5,887 bases of DNA. Source: Flavobacteriales bacterium. Its GTDB lineage: Bacteria > Bacteroidota > Bacteroidia > Flavobacteriales > UBA7430. Within the stretch, counting starts at the first letter, position 1. Every line of letters starts with the position of its first letter. Shown piece by piece: positions 5,316 to 5,887 of the stretch. The position numbers were made by a program, and so were the translations under genes. The DNA is taken from assembly GCA_024959975.1 (NCBI GenBank), contig JANXFM010000195.1:1-5887 (forward strand). Reading direction: 5' to 3'. The notes under the pieces were generated by a model. It saw only the letters and a list, made by a program, of their open reading frames with translations. It ran no database searches and was not told the origin of the DNA.

Positions 5316-5887
5316 ATGACACCCATAATTATTATTACGGTTCTTTTTGCGTATTTCGCCCTGTTAATTTTCATTTCCAGGATTACTTCCAAGGATGAGG
5401 GGAATGAAAGTTTTTTTGTAGGTAAAAGGCAGTCTCCCTGGTATGTGGTGGCTTTTGGGATGATTGGCGCCAGCTTGTCGGGCGTTACCTTTATTTCCGT
5501 TCCCGGCTGGGTGGCGACAAGTCAGTTTTCGTACTTTCAAATGGTGCTAGGGTATTTGGTGGGATATGCTGTGATCGCAACGGTTTTAATGCCTTTGTAT
5601 TATCGATTAAACCTTACTTCCATCTATTCTTATTTAGAAGACCGATTTGGCTTTTGGTCTTACAAATCAGGAGCATTTTACTTTCTTCTTTCCAGAACCA
5701 TAGGAGCTTCTTTTCGATTGTTTTTAGTGGCTAACGTATTACAGATCCTTGTTTTTGATGCCTGGAATGTGCCTTTTGCCGCAACGGTTGCTTTAACCAT
5801 TGCTTTAATTTGGGTGTACACACATAAAGCGGGAATTAAAACCATCATCTGGACCGATACCTTACAGACCTTATTTATGATCGTGGC
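5316..5887 (+). CDS. Sodium:solute symporter (SSS) family protein, N-terminal part
   Basis: The first 190 codons are visible and the gene runs off the right edge. Membrane segments are apparent at about 3-21, 42-64, 76-95, 119-143, 151-168 and from 180 on. Family signatures include FFVGKRQSPWYVVAFGM (33-49) leading into GASLSGVTFISVPG (51-64), and AGIKTIIWTDTLQT (172-185), the conserved stretch before the sixth membrane segment of these LeuT-fold transporters. Members couple inward Na+ flow to uptake of sugars, amino acids, carboxylates or other small solutes across the inner membrane; the substrate cannot be told from this part. The ATG at 5316 is preferred because it opens directly into the first membrane segment; the ATG eight bases upstream (5308) is in another frame and hits a stop after three codons. 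No Shine-Dalgarno sequence is visible. Divergent orientation from recR gives no functional clue. Confidence 0.93.
   Translation, partial: MTPIIIITVLFAYFALLIFISRITSKDEGNESFFVGKRQSPWYVVAFGMIGASLSGVTFISVPGWVATSQFSYFQMVLGYLVGYAVIATVLMPLYYRLNLTSIYSYLEDRFGFWSYKSGAFYFLLSRTIGASFRLFLVANVLQILVFDAWNVPFAATVALTIALIWVYTHKAGIKTIIWTDTLQTLFMIV

Noticed and set aside
4498..5887. Possible defence or mobile system around the glycosyltransferase, RecR and exonuclease genes
   Set aside because: The nuclease and RecR belong to housekeeping families, there are no integrase, transposase, toxin, reverse transcriptase or long repeats, and no attachment-site or composition break was seen.

Overview
This window looks like ordinary chromosomal DNA from a member of the Bacteroidota, most likely the family Flavobacteriaceae. 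The basis is the AT-rich sequence, the absence of Shine-Dalgarno motifs (starts are preceded by A/T-rich leaders), two candidate promoters of the Bacteroidota type (TTG, 19 bp, TAnnTTTG-like), and protein sequences of flavobacterial character. No lineage marker such as rRNA is present, so the assignment is an inference from sequence style.

Layout. Five genes read leftward on the minus strand and one reads rightward. From right to left on the minus strand they are: recR (4498-5115), recombination mediator; a 650-residue membrane glycosyltransferase (2538-4490), 7 bp after recR and probably co-transcribed with it; a 2-oxo acid dehydrogenase E2 subunit (1151-2440), with its own candidate promoter in the 97-bp gap upstream and a hairpin-plus-U-tract terminator downstream; a DEDDh-type 3'-5' exonuclease (327-1097); and the N-terminal 109 codons of a fumarylacetoacetate hydrolase (FAH) family enzyme (1-327), whose start codon overlaps the exonuclease stop by one base (TAATG). 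On the plus strand, after a 200-bp divergent intergenic region, the first 190 codons of a sodium:solute symporter family protein begin at 5316 and run off the right edge.

Functionally this is a mix of housekeeping genes: DNA repair (recR, possibly the exonuclease), central or branched-chain oxo-acid catabolism (E2, possibly the FAH enzyme), envelope polysaccharide synthesis (glycosyltransferase) and transport. I see no mobile element, CRISPR array, tRNA, rRNA or defence system. All internal reading frames appear intact.

The most notable item is the glycosyltransferase. A complete GT2 catalytic domain is fused to what reads as a polyprenyl-phosphate sugar-phosphate transferase (WcaJ/WbaP-like) scaffold whose catalytic core seems to be missing, while both flanks of that core remain recognisable. 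Secondary points are a predicted leaderless recR transcript, a terminator that pairs fully only on one strand, and small repeats in the divergent intergenic region. I do not find convincing evidence of a wholly new system here.
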